Shown piece after piece: positions 1 to 7,718 of a DNA stretch of 64,000 nt. Origin of the DNA: Oscillospiraceae bacterium. GTDB taxonomy: Bacteria > Bacillota > Clostridia > Oscillospirales > Oscillospiraceae. The stretch is from the NCBI GenBank assembly GCA_022793095.1, contig JAAWCD010000054.1:1-64000 (forward strand), written 5' to 3'. The translations under genes and the position numbers were made by a program. Position 1 is the stretch's first letter. Every line of letters starts with the position of its first letter. The notes under the pieces are model-generated. The model was given only the letters and a program-made list of their open reading frames with translations. It was not told the origin of the DNA and made no database searches.

Positions 1-49
1 CGCGCGTCCTTGCGGCCAAAATGGCCGTTGGCATCGTTAAAAAAGCTTG

Positions 50-100
50 AAATACATCCAGTATTCCTGCGCTTTTTTGCCTTGCCAACAGCGATTTTGG
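50..100 (-). repeat. Copy of a MITE-like repeat core
   Basis: About 35 bases here, from roughly 55 to 91, match the reverse complement of the segment near 17422-17458 inside a terminal-inverted-repeat element, with a single-base indel. The shared core includes CATCCAGTATTCCTGCG and the GCTTTTTTGCCTTGCC side. The flanks differ, so this looks like a second, diverged or partial copy of the same non-coding element. The rest of 1-137 shows no gene I can support. Confidence 0.6.
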
Positions 101-137
101 CTCGCAAATCCGCGCACTTCGCCTAATGGTACAGCTT

Positions 138-178
138 CTAAAGTTCTTTTTGATTCTTTTTCGTTCAAGAAAAAGAAT
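138..178 (+). repeat. Hairpin repeat, forward copy
   Basis: One copy of the window-wide hairpin repeat: an AAAGTTCTTTTTG lead followed by a TTCTTTTT/AAAAAGAA palindrome. It lies just upstream of the gene starting at 225, in the orientation typical of copies next to a start codon. Confidence 0.8.
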
Positions 179-224
179 ACCCGCGTCCCCTGTGCATAGA
201 CTGTCAGGGGAGGAGGGCGGCGAT

Positions 225-773
225 GTGGAAACCAAACTTCCGCTTTATTGGCAGGGCGTCGAATGGGGCATCCTGCGCTGTTGGGACCAGGAGGTGCGGA
301 CGGTGTTCTCTGTCCGCTGCGCCTGCCCCAGAGCGGGCCTGTACAAAATCTATCTTTCTGGGGGAGGCGGCTCCCTTCTGCTGGGCACGCCCATGCCCGA
401 AGGCAGCTTCCTGACGCTGAGCCGGACCTTAACCCATCAGGCCCTCCGCCAGGCCGGCGCGTTTCCGCCTCTGCGGGGTGAGCTTGCACCGGCCTCCTCC
501 GGAGAGCCAGTGCTGATTCCCTCCGGCTGGCAAACCCCTCCGCCCGGCCGGCTGGACCAGCTCGATCCCCTGCTAAGAGAAGTCTTTCAGTCCCTGCCCC
601 TGTTCTGGAGCCAAGACCTGCCCGACGGCTTTTCCCTGGCCGTGCCATGGCGTTCTGGTCAGGCGGTGCCTGCCACGCCGCTGATCTGCTTTGCTGTTAT
701 GAAAAATTTGGAAGGCCGCTGCTGTCTGCTGTTTGAATTTGGCGCGGACGGCACGCCGCGGATTCCCGCATAA
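225..773 (+). CDS. Hypothetical protein, 182 aa
   Basis: I do not recognise this family. The start is taken as GTG at 225, eight bases after AGGAGG (211-216). The same frame stays open upstream through the hairpin repeat (138-178), but that extension would only translate the repeat. An ATG at 223 is in another frame that soon stops. The product looks soluble, with no signal peptide or membrane span, and is rich in Pro, Leu and Gly with several Cys (Cys-Ala-Cys near residue 25). Two CotF-like spore coat genes follow on the same strand, so a sporulation role is possible but unproven. Codon use resembles the neighbours. Confidence 0.6.
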   Translation: METKLPLYWQGVEWGILRCWDQEVRTVFSVRCACPRAGLYKIYLSGGGGSLLLGTPMPEGSFLTLSRTLTHQALRQAGAFPPLRGELAPASSGEPVLIPSGWQTPPPGRLDQLDPLLREVFQSLPLFWSQDLPDGFSLAVPWRSGQAVPATPLICFAVMKNLEGRCCLLFEFGADGTPRIPA

Positions 774-889
774 GGAGACTTCATTGGGGCAGAATGAAGC
801 TGTCCGGCTTGGACGTGGGAGCCGCCGGGGAAACCAGCGCAAGCGAGGGCTTCCTCAGCAGCTTCCGAACAGAAAAGGAGGGAATCTCA

Positions 890-1075
890 ATGGCGAATTT
901 GACCAGCAAGGAGCTGTCCGCCCTGGAGGACCAGCTTGGCTTCGAGCAGATGAGCATCTGTAAGTACAAGGCCGCCGCTCAGGAGACCACGGAAACCGCG
1001 CTGAAGACCTGCTATGAGCGTTTTGCGGGCCAGCACCAGCAGAATTTCAACAACCTTCTCAACTACCTGAAGTGA
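890..1075 (+). CDS. Small CotF-like spore coat protein, 61 aa
   Basis: A short helical protein with the look of the Coat F family (ferritin-like helical hairpin): MANLTSKELSALEDQL, then a helix carrying KYKAAAQ and a second ending QQNFNNLLNYL. Coat F domains occur in spore coat proteins of Bacillus and Clostridia. The start at 890 is fixed by AAGGAGG at 875-881, eight bases upstream; a longer in-frame reading from 794 has no ribosome site. It is followed after 17 bases by a second CotF-like gene, so the two are likely co-transcribed. At 61 residues it carries about half of a usual Coat F domain, and pairing with the next product could complete a bundle; that is inference. Confidence 0.7.
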   Translation: MANLTSKELSALEDQLGFEQMSICKYKAAAQETTETALKTCYERFAGQHQQNFNNLLNYLK

Positions 1076-1092
1076 CAAAGGAGGGAACCGGA

Positions 1093-1344
1093 ATGACTGA
1101 CCAGGAACGTCTCACCGACCTGCTTCTGACAGAAAAGAAGCTGTCCACCAACTACGACCTGTTCGCGTCTGAGTGTGTGAACACCCAGCTGCGGGATACC
1201 TTTATCCAGATCCTGACCGCTGGTCACGGCATCCAGAGCGAGCTGTATCAGGACGCCCAAAGCCGGGGCTGGTACAAGACCTGCCCTGCGGAGGCCAACA
1301 AGGTCACAGAGGCCTATCAGAAATTCTCCGCTGTTCAGCAGTAA
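1093..1344 (+). CDS. CotF-like spore coat protein, 83 aa
   Basis: Predicted all-helical protein of the Coat F type (TDLLLTEKKLSTNYDLFASE, then a second helix around QILTAGHGIQSELYQDAQ and a C-terminal AYQKF). This is the arrangement of ferritin-like CotF proteins found in spore coats. The start at 1093 has AAGGAGG (1078-1084) at eight bases. It lies directly behind the 61-residue CotF-like gene and ahead of a hairpin terminator, so the two form a short operon. The family assignment rests on sequence pattern alone; expression in sporulation would need a SigK or SigE promoter, which I cannot identify. Confidence 0.7.
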   Translation: MTDQERLTDLLLTEKKLSTNYDLFASECVNTQLRDTFIQILTAGHGIQSELYQDAQSRGWYKTCPAEANKVTEAYQKFSAVQQ

Positions 1345-1382
1345 GTCCCGGCAAAAAAAGAGAATATCTATTGTTTGGGAAA

Positions 1383-1418
1383 TCCCCTGGCAGGCGCGTT
1401 CCAGCGCCCGCCAGGGGA
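1383..1418 (+). terminator. Hairpin terminator after the CotF pair
   Basis: TCCCCTGGC (1383-1391) pairs with GCCAGGGGA (1410-1418), with extra internal GC pairs, followed by a short T-containing stretch. It ends the CotF pair and faces the convergent thioesterase gene. Confidence 0.6.
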
Positions 1419-1451
1419 CCCCATTCTTTTGTCCCAAATAGCCGCGGTTCC

Positions 1452-1856
1452 TTAATTCCTGGCCTCCTCCAGCTTTCCATAGCAGCGCTGTAGGAAGGAT
1501 TCCGAGCGGATGACAACCCGCTCATGGACGCCCTCACCAATCAGGCCGGAGCGGTCGAAGGCCCGGACCTGGAAGGTGATTTTTTTCCCGTCAACGGCAG
1601 TGACCTCACTTTCGGCCCAAACCTCCATGCCGACAGGGGTGGCAGAGAGGTGGGAGACATTCAGCTGAACCCCCACCGAGGACTGGTCCTGATCCAGGTA
1701 AGGCGTGAGAGCGGTGTAAGCCGCCTCTTCCATCAGGGCGGTCATGAAGGGGGTGGCGAACACGGCAAGGGTGCCGGAGCGCGCCGCCTGGGCGGTGAGC
1801 TGTTCGGTGACGGAGGCTTCAGCGCGGCCGGTGAGGCCGAGGGGAATTGCTTTCAT
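1452..1856 (-). CDS. Hotdog-fold thioesterase, FlK-like
   Basis: 134-residue acyl-CoA thioesterase of the hotdog superfamily, closest in pattern to the fluoroacetyl-CoA thioesterase (FlK) family common in Firmicutes. Visible hallmarks are FATPFMTALMEEAA near residues 35-48, where the family places its active-site Thr and Glu, and the central VGVQLNVSHLSATPVGMEVWAESEV strand set including the expected His. The start is ATG at 1856 with an AAAGGAGT ribosome site eight bases upstream; an ORF extension by six residues lacks one. The true substrate is unknown; most of these genes are simply annotated as thioesterase family protein. It stands alone, convergent to the CotF genes. Confidence 0.8.
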   Translation of the reverse strand: MKAIPLGLTGRAEASVTEQLTAQAARSGTLAVFATPFMTALMEEAAYTALTPYLDQDQSSVGVQLNVSHLSATPVGMEVWAESEVTAVDGKKITFQVRAFDRSGLIGEGVHERVVIRSESFLQRCYGKLEEARN

Positions 1857-1981
1857 GGCAGTACTCCTTTCCAATCGAAACTGGTGTCTATTTTACACCG
1901 AAGCAGGGAAAATGCAAGGCCTAGACGCTTTTTCTTCCGGTATAACAAAAATGAACATTTGAGGGCGAGTAGCCTGAGGAG

Positions 1982-2017
1982 AAAAAAACAGAGCCTTTTC
2001 CCGAAGGAAAAAGGCTC
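1982..2017 (-). terminator. Rho-independent terminator of the polysaccharide operon
   Basis: On the minus strand GAGCCTTTTTCC (2017-2006) pairs with GGGAAAAGGCTC (2002-1991) around a TTC loop and is followed by TGTTTTTTT. The stem begins inside the stop codon of the glycosyltransferase gene, so it closes the whole minus-strand polysaccharide operon. Confidence 0.9.
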
Positions 2018-3125
2018 ACAGCAGGGAATTTCCCACCAGAATACGCTGGACCTGCTCAGCCCGGCTGCTCCAGGCCGCAGCCGCAGCGTAGTCCTGCCGG
2101 CGGGAGACATTCCATGTGTTCCGCTCTCGGAGGGCTTCCTCGCACTTGGAAATGAAATGGGCCGGGGTATACGCGGTGTAAATCACGTCAGGGTACTCCT
2201 CGTCCTGTCCGGTGACACCCATGGAGACGATGGGCTTTCCGGTAGCCAGGTACTCGTAGAACCTGGGTGGAAAAACATCGTAGTTCCTCCGGTCCAGCCG
2301 GACGAAGGAGAGGCAGACATCGAACCGGGTCACGTATTCCGGTAGGATGGAAACCGGCTTCTGGCCTAGGAAATGGACATTGGGCAGGGCCTGGAGCTCT
2401 GGGAGCAGGGGATTGGCCTTCACTCTGCCCACGAACAGGAAACTCCACTCCGGGCGGGCCTTGGCCGCATTCTGCACTGGCGTCAGGTCCAGGTCCTCCC
2501 ACAGGGTTCCGGCGTAGCCTAGGATAGGGGTTCGGATGGAAACCAGGTCAGCGGGGAAGGGGAGGGCATCCAGGCCGCCGCGGGCGAACATGGGGTAGAC
2601 TACCCCGTTGGGCACCAGGGCCACGTTGGTGTTGCAGGGGGCCAGGTGGTCCACCAGCCCGGCGGAGGCGGCGAAAACAACGTCGGCGTTGTAGGCCAGC
2701 TCGCTTTCCAGGCGTTCCGGCAGTTGGACCCAGTCTTGGTCGCAGTCGTAGACCAGCCCCTTGCGGGGGATGAGCTCCGCCAGCCGGGCATAGGCCGGGG
2801 AGCAGACCCAGAGCACAGGATTCTTTTTCCGCTCCGCCGCCAGCCGCTTTTTCAGCCAGGCGGCCAGACGGCGGTCGTTCCAGCGCTCCCAGACCGGATG
2901 GTCCTCACCGGCGGGGAGGATGGGGGGCAAAGTGTACACCGTCAGGTTTTCCCGGACCCGCCGGCCCGGCTGCTGGTAAGCCTTCTGATGTTTCGTTTTG
3001 CCGAACAGAGGCGGAGCGGGCTCGAAGAAGAGCACGTCCACGCCCTTGAGCCGGGTCATGATATGCTGTGTGCGGTTGGGCACTGTCCGCCAGGGCTCGG
3101 CGGACAGGCAGACAAGACAGCTCAA
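2016..3125 (-). CDS. Glycosyltransferase, TuaH-like
   Basis: 369-residue glycosyltransferase resembling TuaH-type enzymes of wall-polymer synthesis: an N-terminal domain with PWRTVPNRTQHIMTRL (the place of the usual RPQHLM motif), a middle VYDCDQDW/ADVVFAAS segment, then a C-terminal GT-B donor domain with LGYAGTLWEDLDL, FVGRV and FYEYLATGKPIVS (the glutamate that contacts sugar nucleotides). The start is taken as TTG at 3125 because AAGGAGA stands seven bases upstream. The frame extends to 3206, but that part translates a hairpin repeat. It is the last gene of the operon, 91 bases after the CsaB fusion, and ends in a strong terminator. The acceptor and sugar are unknown. Confidence 0.82.
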   Translation of the reverse strand: MSCLVCLSAEPWRTVPNRTQHIMTRLKGVDVLFFEPAPPLFGKTKHQKAYQQPGRRVRENLTVYTLPPILPAGEDHPVWERWNDRRLAAWLKKRLAAERKKNPVLWVCSPAYARLAELIPRKGLVYDCDQDWVQLPERLESELAYNADVVFAASAGLVDHLAPCNTNVALVPNGVVYPMFARGGLDALPFPADLVSIRTPILGYAGTLWEDLDLTPVQNAAKARPEWSFLFVGRVKANPLLPELQALPNVHFLGQKPVSILPEYVTRFDVCLSFVRLDRRNYDVFPPRFYEYLATGKPIVSMGVTGQDEEYPDVIYTAYTPAHFISKCEEALRERNTWNVSRRQDYAAAAAWSSRAEQVQRILVGNSLL

Positions 3126-3173
3126 ACGGGAATCTCCTTTCTTCTGATTCGGACAATCTGGCAGGAGAGCGCA

Positions 3174-3216
3174 GTTTAAAGTTCTTTTTGCTTCTTTTTC
3201 TTTCAAGAAAAAGAAG
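3174..3216 (+). repeat. Hairpin repeat abutting the CsaB stop codon
   Basis: Full short-form copy: GTTTAAAGTTCTTTTTG then the CTTCTTTTTCTT/AAGAAAAAGAAG palindrome. Its stem ends one base from the stop codon of the minus-strand CsaB fusion gene, which is the position and relative orientation of a stop-side copy. Confidence 0.9.
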
Positions 3217-5424
3217 TTACGCGTCCTCCAGCAGGGCGATGAGCTGGCGCTCGTTCTCCTGGGCCAGGGCTTCCAGGCGGGCGACTGCGGCGTCCAGACC
3301 GGATTTCGCCTCGTCTCTGCGTGCCATCAGGCCCCGCAGGGCTTCCATGGCTTGCTCCGGGTCGAACTCCTCCGGCCGTCCGCCGGAGGGCATGCCCAGG
3401 GTTTCCAGGTAGGATTCCACCTTGGGGTCATAGATGAACCCAAGCAGGGGCACCCGCTGCTTGGCGGAAAAAATCAGGGTGTGCAGCCGGGTGGACAGTA
3501 CACATTCCATATAGCTGATGACCCCCATCATGGCCTCCGGGTCATAGGGGGACTCATACAGGTAAGCGGGAGTCTTCATCACCGACATAACCCGTTCGCT
3601 CATCACCCGGTCGCCGGGCAGCTGCATGACCAGAAACACCGGCGTACAGCCGTACTCGTCCGCCGCCTGGTCGAAGAACCGGGCGAACCCAGCCAGCCGC
3701 TCCGCCATGCCGGCAGTGCTGCGGACCGAAATGCCCATCAGGGGCCGGTCCGTGGGAATTCCACGCCCCTCCAGGTCGGCCATCGCCTGCTCCCTAGGCA
3801 CGCCGGCAATGGTGAACACCGGGTCGGCGGTGACAATCATGTGGGGATTGGTCACTCCCATAGACAGCAGCTCTGTTTTGGAGTTCTCTTCCCGGAGGGT
3901 GATGACATCCACCGTGTCCAGCACCCGCCGCACCCGCTCCCGGTTGCCGGGTTTGGCCACCGGTCCGATGCCATTGGCGTAGAGCAGGACCGGCTTCTTG
4001 TAGTGCCTGGCCAGCTGAATGATGGACAGATAGTAAATCAGCGACCGGGTGGAGGTGCGGTCCTGGAGGAGGCTTCCCCCGCCGGACAGCAGCAGGTCAC
4101 AGCGCTTGAGGGCTTTCCGCACCTTCAAAAGGTGGAACCGGGGCACTGCGTTTACACCGTACCGCCCGGCAGTCTGGGCCGGGTCGTTGGACAGAACAGT
4201 GAGGGAGATGCCAGGGTCCACCTGGCTCAGCCGCCGCTGAATGGACAGCAAAATGGCCTCGTCCCCCAGGTTGTTGAAGCCGTAATAGCCGCTCATGACC
4301 ACTTGGACCGGCCTCCACACCTGCCGGTAGACACCCAGGCAGTCCTCGGTCATCCGCCGGACAGAGTAGTGCTCGCAGACCACCTGACGGCCATAGCTGC
4401 CCAGCCGCTGCCGCTCCTCCGGCGGCAGGGCGAGGCCCTGCAAAATGGCGCTAGTCAGGCCGTCCTCCGTGGGCAGAGCGCAGCCCCGAAAGCAGAAATT
4501 GCTGCTGACTGCCAAATCCAGCAGGTCCTGGCCGAACAGCCCGCCGAAGCCCTGAAACCCGGCCATAACCGTGGGCAGACCGGAGGCCATGGCCTCCAGG
4601 GCCGCCCGGCTGACCCCCACGAACAGATCGCCTGCGGACAGAATCTGATGCACGTCCGTGCGGGGGCCGGTGAGGATGAGGCAGCGCCGGCCCAGCCGGG
4701 CGTTGACCGTCTCCGCCTGGGTCCGCAGCTCCTCAAAGCTGACGCCTCCGCCGGTGATCACCAGCTGGATGCCGGGGATCTCCTCAGACAGCCGGGGGGC
4801 CAGGGCGATGAGCAGCCGGGCCACGTTGTCCACCACGCCGTCCAGGCGGCTGACGTGAACCACCACAGGGCCGCCGGTTAGACCCAGCTCCGCCCGGATG
4901 GGCGCGGGGCTGGTATCCGGGGAGAAGCGGCTGACGTCGATGCCGTTGATGGTCAGCTGAATGTTGTCCCGAGGGACGCCGTATTCCTGGACGAGGTAGT
5001 CCCGGATATCCTCGCTGACGGCGATAGACCGGTCTCCCCAGCTGGAGATGCGCCGGAGCATGCCGCTGACCTGATAGACCCCGTGGCAGGAGGTGACAAA
5101 GGGGAACCTCATGACCCTTTGCAGCAGTCCGCACAGGAAAGCGGGAATACGGGCATGGGCGTGAACCAGGCTGGGCTTTTCCCTGGCGATGACCCTGCGG
5201 AGGAGGAGCAGGGATTTCAGCATGAGAAGGGGGCTGCGCCGGTGCATGGGCACCTGATAATGGCGGATGCCCGCCTCCTCCAGCTCCGGCACGTAGACGC
5301 CGCCGTTAGAGACGATGGCAATGTCATAACCCATGCGGCGGAGCTCCTTGGAGAGCTCCACCACATGGGTTTCCGCGCCGCCGGTATCCAGACTCATCAG
5401 CGCCATCAAAATCGTTCGTTTCAT
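3217..5424 (-). CDS. csaB: Glycosyltransferase-CsaB pyruvyl transferase fusion
   Basis: 735-residue two-enzyme protein. Residues about 1-365 are a GT4 glycosyltransferase (N-terminal MSLDTGGAETHVVELSKEL, HAHARIPAF, SRAALEAMASGLPTVM donor-site region). Residues about 366-735 are a polysaccharide pyruvyl transferase of the CsaB type (VVMSGYYGFNNLGDEAIL, LLSGGGSLLQD, RLHTLIFSAKQRVPLLGF). CsaB adds ketal pyruvate from PEP to wall-polymer sugars; this is the group that SLH domains bind. Most CsaB proteins are about 350-370 residues and stand alone, so the joining with a glycosyltransferase is notable. The start is ATG at 5424 with AGGGAGGA upstream; the open frame to 5622 only translates two hairpin repeats. 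An SLH-domain gene lies nearby at 11543. Confidence 0.88.
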   Translation of the reverse strand: MKRTILMALMSLDTGGAETHVVELSKELRRMGYDIAIVSNGGVYVPELEEAGIRHYQVPMHRRSPLLMLKSLLLLRRVIAREKPSLVHAHARIPAFLCGLLQRVMRFPFVTSCHGVYQVSGMLRRISSWGDRSIAVSEDIRDYLVQEYGVPRDNIQLTINGIDVSRFSPDTSPAPIRAELGLTGGPVVVHVSRLDGVVDNVARLLIALAPRLSEEIPGIQLVITGGGVSFEELRTQAETVNARLGRRCLILTGPRTDVHQILSAGDLFVGVSRAALEAMASGLPTVMAGFQGFGGLFGQDLLDLAVSSNFCFRGCALPTEDGLTSAILQGLALPPEERQRLGSYGRQVVCEHYSVRRMTEDCLGVYRQVWRPVQVVMSGYYGFNNLGDEAILLSIQRRLSQVDPGISLTVLSNDPAQTAGRYGVNAVPRFHLLKVRKALKRCDLLLSGGGSLLQDRTSTRSLIYYLSIIQLARHYKKPVLLYANGIGPVAKPGNRERVRRVLDTVDVITLREENSKTELLSMGVTNPHMIVTADPVFTIAGVPREQAMADLEGRGIPTDRPLMGISVRSTAGMAERLAGFARFFDQAADEYGCTPVFLVMQLPGDRVMSERVMSVMKTPAYLYESPYDPEAMMGVISYMECVLSTRLHTLIFSAKQRVPLLGFIYDPKVESYLETLGMPSGGRPEEFDPEQAMEALRGLMARRDEAKSGLDAAVARLEALAQENERQLIALLEDA

Positions 5425-5454
5425 GGGACATTCCTCCCTTGGAGACTGTTGTTC

Positions 5455-5619
5455 CTTCTTTTCTTGAAAGAAAAGAAGCAAAAGAACCTTAAACTGGTTC
5501 TGCCAAAAATGTACCGCAGGTGGCCCGATGAGGTCATCGGGCCCTACAGAGTTGCGGTGACTGACGAACAAGCGCCGCTTGAAGTTCTTTTTGCTTCTTT
5601 TTCTTTCAAGAAAAAGAAG
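5455..5619. repeat. Head-to-head hairpin repeat pair with palindrome
   Basis: A reverse copy (5455-5495) and a forward copy (5579-5619) face each other between two minus-strand genes. The copy near 5424 is next to the CsaB ribosome site and the one near 5619 is next to the stop of the DUF4330 gene. Between them at 5522-5543 is a second, palindromic repeat with arms GGCCCGATGA and TCATCGGGCC. Confidence 0.9.
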
Positions 5620-5625
5620 CATTTA

Positions 5626-6096
5626 TCACAGGATATCCCAGATCCGGCCCTGCCAGATGGAATACTTGGTGTAGAACAGGCGGAAGGAATTGATACTCAG
5701 GTCGTAAATCCGGTTGACCGTGTAGGTGTTGTCCTTGACCGTACCCTCGGCCTCTACGGTGATATAGATGTCGTACCGGTCCTCTGTGTCTGCCCAGTGG
5801 AGCTCGCCCTCCGGGTCGCTGAGCAGGGTCTTGGCGGGTTCCACCTGGATTTCCTTGATGACGCCCACGGACCGGTCGGTCTCATCATCGTAAAGGGTAT
5901 CGCCCACCCGGATGGCGTCCACCGTGAGCTGGCGGACCTCCGTGAGCCGGACCTGATAGGTGATGGTGGTCTGAGGCTCGCGGGAAGCGGTGGTGGAGTT
6001 GCCGCCCCGGAATTTCAGATAGGTGCCAGCCACCAGGCCGGCCACCAGCAAAACAATCAGAAGGTCAATCCAATTCAAACGAAACTTCTGCTTCAT
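5626..6096 (-). CDS. DUF4330-like membrane-anchored protein
   Basis: 156-residue protein with one N-terminal membrane span (NWIDLLIVLLVAGLVAGTYL, residues about 8-27) and an extracytoplasmic beta-rich domain (ITYQVRLTEVRQLTVDAIRVGDTLYDDETD, then VGVIKEIQVEPA). The pattern matches DUF4330, short bitopic proteins often coded in surface-polysaccharide loci of Clostridia; no biochemical role is known. ATG at 6096 with GGGGAGGAGT upstream. It follows a related DUF4330-like gene after three bases, so the pair may act as a heteromer. A role in polymer export or chain-length control is plausible from context only. Confidence 0.75.
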   Translation of the reverse strand: MKQKFRLNWIDLLIVLLVAGLVAGTYLKFRGGNSTTASREPQTTITYQVRLTEVRQLTVDAIRVGDTLYDDETDRSVGVIKEIQVEPAKTLLSDPEGELHWADTEDRYDIYITVEAEGTVKDNTYTVNRIYDLSINSFRLFYTKYSIWQGRIWDIL

Positions 6097-6099
6097 GGC

Positions 6100-6591
6100 T
6101 TACTCCTCCCCCCGTTCAATGGCAATGACAAATCCGTTGCAGGCGTAGCAGGGTCCCTTGGCCGCCACCGCCGCGCCTACCCGGATGGTGAACCCGCCCT
6201 CGGTGATGATCTCGCTGTCCGTGATGGACATGTTGGAGCGCAGGACCACATGGGCGGTCTCAAAGCCCTCAATGGCCTTCTGGTAGGTGTGCAGGCCGTC
6301 CGCGGTGGACGTGTTGGTGGTGTAGGGCACGGTGGTGACAGACACCACGGTGCCCAGCAGCTGGTGCCGCACGTTGTCCGTGATTTCATCGCCCACCTGA
6401 ATGTTCTGGGAAGCGCCCTCAGGCATGCCCTGCATTTCGATGGTGTACTCCAGCGCGGTGTTCTGATTGACGTTGGTGGCCGCAGGGCGCATCACCAGCA
6501 CGATGACCGCCATCACCGCAATGCCGATGAGGATGATGACGATGTCAAACAGGTTGGGGCGCCATTTGATTTTCTTTTCTTCGCTGCTCAT
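6100..6591 (-). CDS. DUF4330-like membrane-anchored protein
   Basis: 163-residue paralogue of the following gene: a charged cytoplasmic start (MSSEEKKIKWRPN), one span (LFDIVIILIGIAVMAVIVLVM, about residues 15-35), then an outer domain with LEYTIEMQGMPEGASQNIQVGDEI and LLGTVVSVTTVPYTTN. Its C-terminus carries a Cys-x-x-Cys (PCYACNG) that the paralogue lacks. The ATG at 6591 overlaps the TGA of the upstream glycosyltransferase by four bases, indicating translational coupling. The two DUF4330-like products share the same beta-domain rhythm (VGD followed by a turn and a VxVV strand). Function unknown. Confidence 0.75.
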   Translation of the reverse strand: MSSEEKKIKWRPNLFDIVIILIGIAVMAVIVLVMRPAATNVNQNTALEYTIEMQGMPEGASQNIQVGDEITDNVRHQLLGTVVSVTTVPYTTNTSTADGLHTYQKAIEGFETAHVVLRSNMSITDSEIITEGGFTIRVGAAVAAKGPCYACNGFVIAIERGEE

Positions 6592-7718
6592 AGCTTGTCT
6601 CCTTCCAGGGTGTGCAGGTAAACTGCCTCAATGTTGCGGGCGAAAATCTCGCCGGTGAACCGCTCCCGATAAATCTCCTCTGCCCTCCGGCCCATGGCCC
6701 GGAGGGTGTCCGGCTCGTCCATCAGCCGGGCCAGGCACTTCGATAGCCCCGCGCTGTCCCGGTTGGGGAAAATCAGACCGTTTTCCCCCTCGTCTACCAG
6801 CCAGGGATTGCCGCCGTAGCGGCTGACCACCGCCGGCAGGCCCATGCTGAATCCCTCCAGAATGGAGAGGCTGGAGGTCTCCGTTCCGTAGGAGGCGTTG
6901 AGCTGAACGTCCAGAACGGAGAGCAGCCCCCCAATATCGCTGACAAAGCCCAGGAACCGGACCCGGTCCTCCACCGCAAGGTCCCTTGCCATGGCCCGGA
7001 GCTCCGCCTCGTACTCGCCCTTTCCGGCAATCAGAATCCGGAAGTCCCGGCCCTCACCTTTCAGCATCTGAGCGGCCTCCAGAATGTGCTGGTGCCCCTT
7101 GTAGGGCTCCAGCCGGGCCAAAATGCCCGCCGTGAACAGGCCCCCCGGCAGGTCCAGGGTTTCCCGCAGGGCCCGGCATTCCTCCGGTCCCGAGCGGGGC
7201 ACCGGCTCCACCCCGTTCATCATGGTGTGAATGAGCTTGGGATTGACGCCGCCGCCGGTCAGATTTTCCGCTGCCGCCGGAGAGACAGCAATAATCTGGT
7301 CCGCGTAGTGCTCGTTAAGGGCCTTGTTGAGCCACCGGCCCGGCCCTTTCCTGACCCGATCGGACACCGGAAAGGCGCAGTGGCGGGTGAACACCACCTT
7401 GGCTCCGGCCTGTTTGCCGGCAATCCGGCCGCTCATGGACCCGTGGGTGTGAACGATGCGGGGCCGCTCCCGGCGGATGAGGGCCTTCAGCTCCCGGATG
7501 ACGTGGAAGTCCAGGGACTTGTCCGCCATGCCGTCCACCTCGAAGACCGGAACCTCCAGCGCCTTCAGCTCCGGAATCAGGAGGCTTCCTCTGGGCAGGG
7601 CCGCCAGGAAGTCGAACCGGTTCCGGTCGCAGAACTTGAGGAAGTTGACCAGATAGCGGCCCGCGCCGCCGATGTTGGTATCGCTGAGGATGTGGAGTAC
7701 CCGAATTTTGTCAGCCAC
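6588..7718 (-). CDS. GT4-family glycosyltransferase
   Basis: 376-residue retaining GT-B glycosyltransferase. It shows the N-terminal glycine loop (SDTNIGGAGRYLVNFL), HTHGSMSGRIAGKQAG, the donor-binding GILARLEPYKGHQHILEAAQML with the Lys of the usual R-x-x-x-x-K pair, and the ETSSLSILEGFSMGLPAVVSRYGG segment with the E-x7-E motif. It probably extends the lipid-linked surface glycan made by this operon. The start is GTG at 7718, with GGGAG ten bases upstream; it overlaps the end of the O-antigen ligase-like gene by eight bases, and its own TGA overlaps the next ATG. Sugar specificity cannot be read from sequence. Confidence 0.88.
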   Translation of the reverse strand: MADKIRVLHILSDTNIGGAGRYLVNFLKFCDRNRFDFLAALPRGSLLIPELKALEVPVFEVDGMADKSLDFHVIRELKALIRRERPRIVHTHGSMSGRIAGKQAGAKVVFTRHCAFPVSDRVRKGPGRWLNKALNEHYADQIIAVSPAAAENLTGGGVNPKLIHTMMNGVEPVPRSGPEECRALRETLDLPGGLFTAGILARLEPYKGHQHILEAAQMLKGEGRDFRILIAGKGEYEAELRAMARDLAVEDRVRFLGFVSDIGGLLSVLDVQLNASYGTETSSLSILEGFSMGLPAVVSRYGGNPWLVDEGENGLIFPNRDSAGLSKCLARLMDEPDTLRAMGRRAEEIYRERFTGEIFARNIEAVYLHTLEGDKL

